The notes below the pieces were generated by a model. That model saw nothing but the letters and a program-made list of their open reading frames with translations. It had not been told where the DNA came from and did not search any database. Shown one piece after another: positions 61,441 through 64,000 of a stretch of DNA of 64,000 nt (position 1 is the stretch's first letter; each line of letters opens with the position of its first letter). The position numbers and the translations under genes are program-made. Source of the stretch: Acridotheres tristis (taxonomy: Eukaryota > Chordata > Aves > Passeriformes > Sturnidae); assembly GCA_037013685.1 (NCBI GenBank), contig CM072897.1, forward strand, positions 16,910,643 to 16,974,642, given 5' to 3'.

Positions 61441-64000
61441 TGACTCACTTCCTTGTGCTGGGCTTTCACCATCACTATTGCCATCATACCTGAATGTTTC
61501 AGCACCACACCTTTGGGAAATTAGAGGTGAAAGCCCAATCTATCAAGTTGCTACTAGGTCTGGATTGGCATGTAGTGTGTTCAGTGTTCACTGTGAGAGG
61601 CTGTGTGGGCCTTAGTTGCCATTTGAGGTTAAACCCAGTGCTCAGAGCAAAAGGTTTGCTAATACTCATTGCAGCTGAGTGTTCAGGGCATGGGTCAATC
61701 TCACTCATCTGAATGAGAAGAAACATGCCATGGGAGATGACATTTCTTCTATCTTTATGCATTTAATCTAGAAGTGGAGGATGGATGTGTATCCATAGAG
61801 ATAGGAAAAGTCCAATGCGTGTGCTCTGAACAGAGCTGGCCTCTTCGAAGCTGTAGTTGAGAAGGACTTTAGTCTTCAAACAAGCAAACAGGTCTACTTT
61901 GTAAAGAAATTGGTTTAAATAATTTGCCAGGTGATATGCAAGAACTGCCTGGCAAAGACTGAACTATAGTCCTTCAGGTCAGCATTCATTCCACTTGTAC
62001 AGCATCATCTCTTCTTCATTCCATGCTCTCCAATTTCCACAGCAAATGTGCAAGCTAAGGCAACAATCTGCTTCACTTGATCCACTGAGTGATGTTTATC
62101 TCGTGGCTTTTAAAGAAGCCAAGAGCACAAGGAAAAATGCTGTTACTGGATCATTAGACCATGGCAGGCAATGTTTTTAAATATTTAACACCACCAACTT
62201 TATTTCTGAGGAATACAGCAGAACAAAAGAATTCCCCATGCAAACCTCCCCACTCCCACTGTAAATTCTAAGTGTATATGCAAGATAACGATTGAGGACC
62301 AAATTTGAAGCTCATATGTTCTCAGGTGGAGCCTATAGCATAGATGGATGACTACATATATCCCAGAAGAGGATGTTGTGTGAAATATCTCTGTTGTAGT
62401 AGAGATGATGATGTGCTGTATTAAATAGAAATTTCTAATATACAGTGCTAAATCACATGCTTCTGTTCTGCACTAATTCACCCATTATGAGCATACCTGT
62501 GGGATTTATATTAGCTACCATCTAAAGTACTCTGATCCGAAGAAGGATGGGAGCAAGAGGTTAGACTCTGGTTCCAAATCAAGTGATTTGAACTGAAGAA
62601 ATCTAACTGAAAAAGCTAACCAAAAAGGAAAATTATACCCAGAGCTCCTACTCCAGTTTTCCTCTGCATTCAACATGTACACCACACTGCAAGCCACTTA
62701 AAACTACCCTTACTGTAAGCAAAGCTTTTGAGATCTGAGTGCTGAGAGTTGCATTAGTGATCAATTATTTTTTTCAGTAGGCAAAGAGGCTGCATTACAA
62801 ACATGCTTATACCAGTCCTTATGCATCCTCTCATAAGTGATAACTACTATGCATCATGACTCCCTCAGATAAAATCATCCTTACTTAAGTACTTGGCAGC
62901 TAGAGATAAAATTTACAGGCTACCACATTTGCTGTGGGCACGGCAACTAAAACAAAGAAATGAGCACATTTTTGCACAGAATTACACTGTTCAAAGATTA
63001 AATGAATGGCTGTCAACCCACAAATGAAAAAAGAAAGGAAACTCCATTATTATCTTGCAAAGGAACAAAGTGTGAAGTCAGTAATAGCAGTGCTAAAGTG
63101 AAAGCAGACAACCGAAAGCATATAAATAAGTTTATTTTACCATATTTAATCTTGTTAATACATTGTTTCCTTACTTTGAAAGACTAAATATACTTCTCAC
63201 ATAATCCACACAGAGGTAAGAACGGACTGTCTTGGTTAAACTCTGGTTTATACTGCTTGGAGAAGGCCAAGTGATGCTGGTACAAGGGGAAAGTGAAAAG
63301 AGCAGACCTAACTGAGGTTTCTTACTCACTGTTTGTAAGGATGGGTGGGGAACAACACGAGGATTAAATGTATGCATTGGTTAGAAAAGACAGCAACTGC
63401 AGTCAAACTGCTGCTTTAATTTCATGTATTGTCTTCATTATACATTGTGGCAGAGGCTGCAGAGTAAACAAAAGGACCCTTTGGCTAATGTAAAGCATTC
63501 TAACATTACCACCTTTTTAAAAGCTCCTTAAATTTCTAAAAGTAATTCTTAGATGTATATCAAGGTTTGTATGTTGTTTGAAGCAAATTTAAATATTATT
63601 TTCTCAGTTAGTTTTTTCTCTATTTGTATTTGCTTGTTAGAAAATTATATAAATATATGCTTTCTGTATAACTTGTAAAGTATATGATAAGAATGTTACT
63701 TACCTAATAGATCAAATATTACAAGTTTGAAGGATGAGGGATATGTGAGGAAGATCCATGGGTTTGTGTCAAGGTAACATTTGCAGCCATTTAATTCACA
63801 GTTTGGTATCTATGACCTAATGCTGCTTCTAGCTACACAGCTAGAAATGCAAACTAATTCCATAGAGTGTAGTCAAAGTCGTTCCTGATGCTGTGAAGAA
63901 TTGGATCTTTCATGCTCTGAATTTTTCTTTTCCCCCCTTGTGTAAATAGGGTGAAAAAGAACAAAGGGTAAAAAATGGCATTTTGCCAAGGAGATTAGTG
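61441..64000. other. No gene seen
   Basis: AT-rich sequence to the end of the window. In human, USP3 follows CA12, but none of its exons was recognised here on either strand. Confidence 0.55.

Overview
The window is vertebrate nuclear DNA, most likely from a bird. It has AT-rich introns, compact versions of two conserved vertebrate genes, an avian/reptile CR1 fragment and a clean solo LTR. The bird call is inferred from gene content and compact introns (CA12 coding exons span about 22 kb). The species cannot be named. No bacterial, plasmid or CRISPR features are present.

Layout. Positions 1-8562 are the 3' part of RAB8B intron 1; exon 1 lies upstream of the window. RAB8B exons 2-8 run on the plus strand from 8563 to 15106, with a long 3' UTR reaching roughly 19.1 kb. 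The intergenic gap (about 19.1-28.8 kb) holds a 552-bp solo LTR with intact 6-bp target-site duplications, a possible polyadenylated terminal exon, a CpG island with two GC-rich minisatellites, and a candidate small spliced ORF. CA12, the transmembrane carbonic anhydrase, follows on the minus strand. All ten coding exons can be read, from the ATG at 51960 down to the stop at 30375, giving 349 residues with every catalytic residue in place. RAB8B and CA12 are therefore convergent neighbours. The mammalian gene between them, APH1B, was not seen. The last 12 kb (51961-64000) is mostly featureless, except for a candidate Kunitz-domain gene on the plus strand near 60.77-61.23 kb.

The two certain genes do not form a pathway. 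RAB8B encodes a Rab GTPase for exocytic and ciliary membrane traffic. CA12 encodes a plasma-membrane ectoenzyme that hydrates CO2. They are linked by conserved synteny (human 15q22).

The points most worth a second look are the divergent Kunitz exon pair, the GC-AG intron and 21-nt microexon of CA12, the CpG island in the place where APH1B would be expected, and the solo LTR. Exon boundaries were read by eye from splice sites, reading frame and remembered human proteins. No alignment or search was run.
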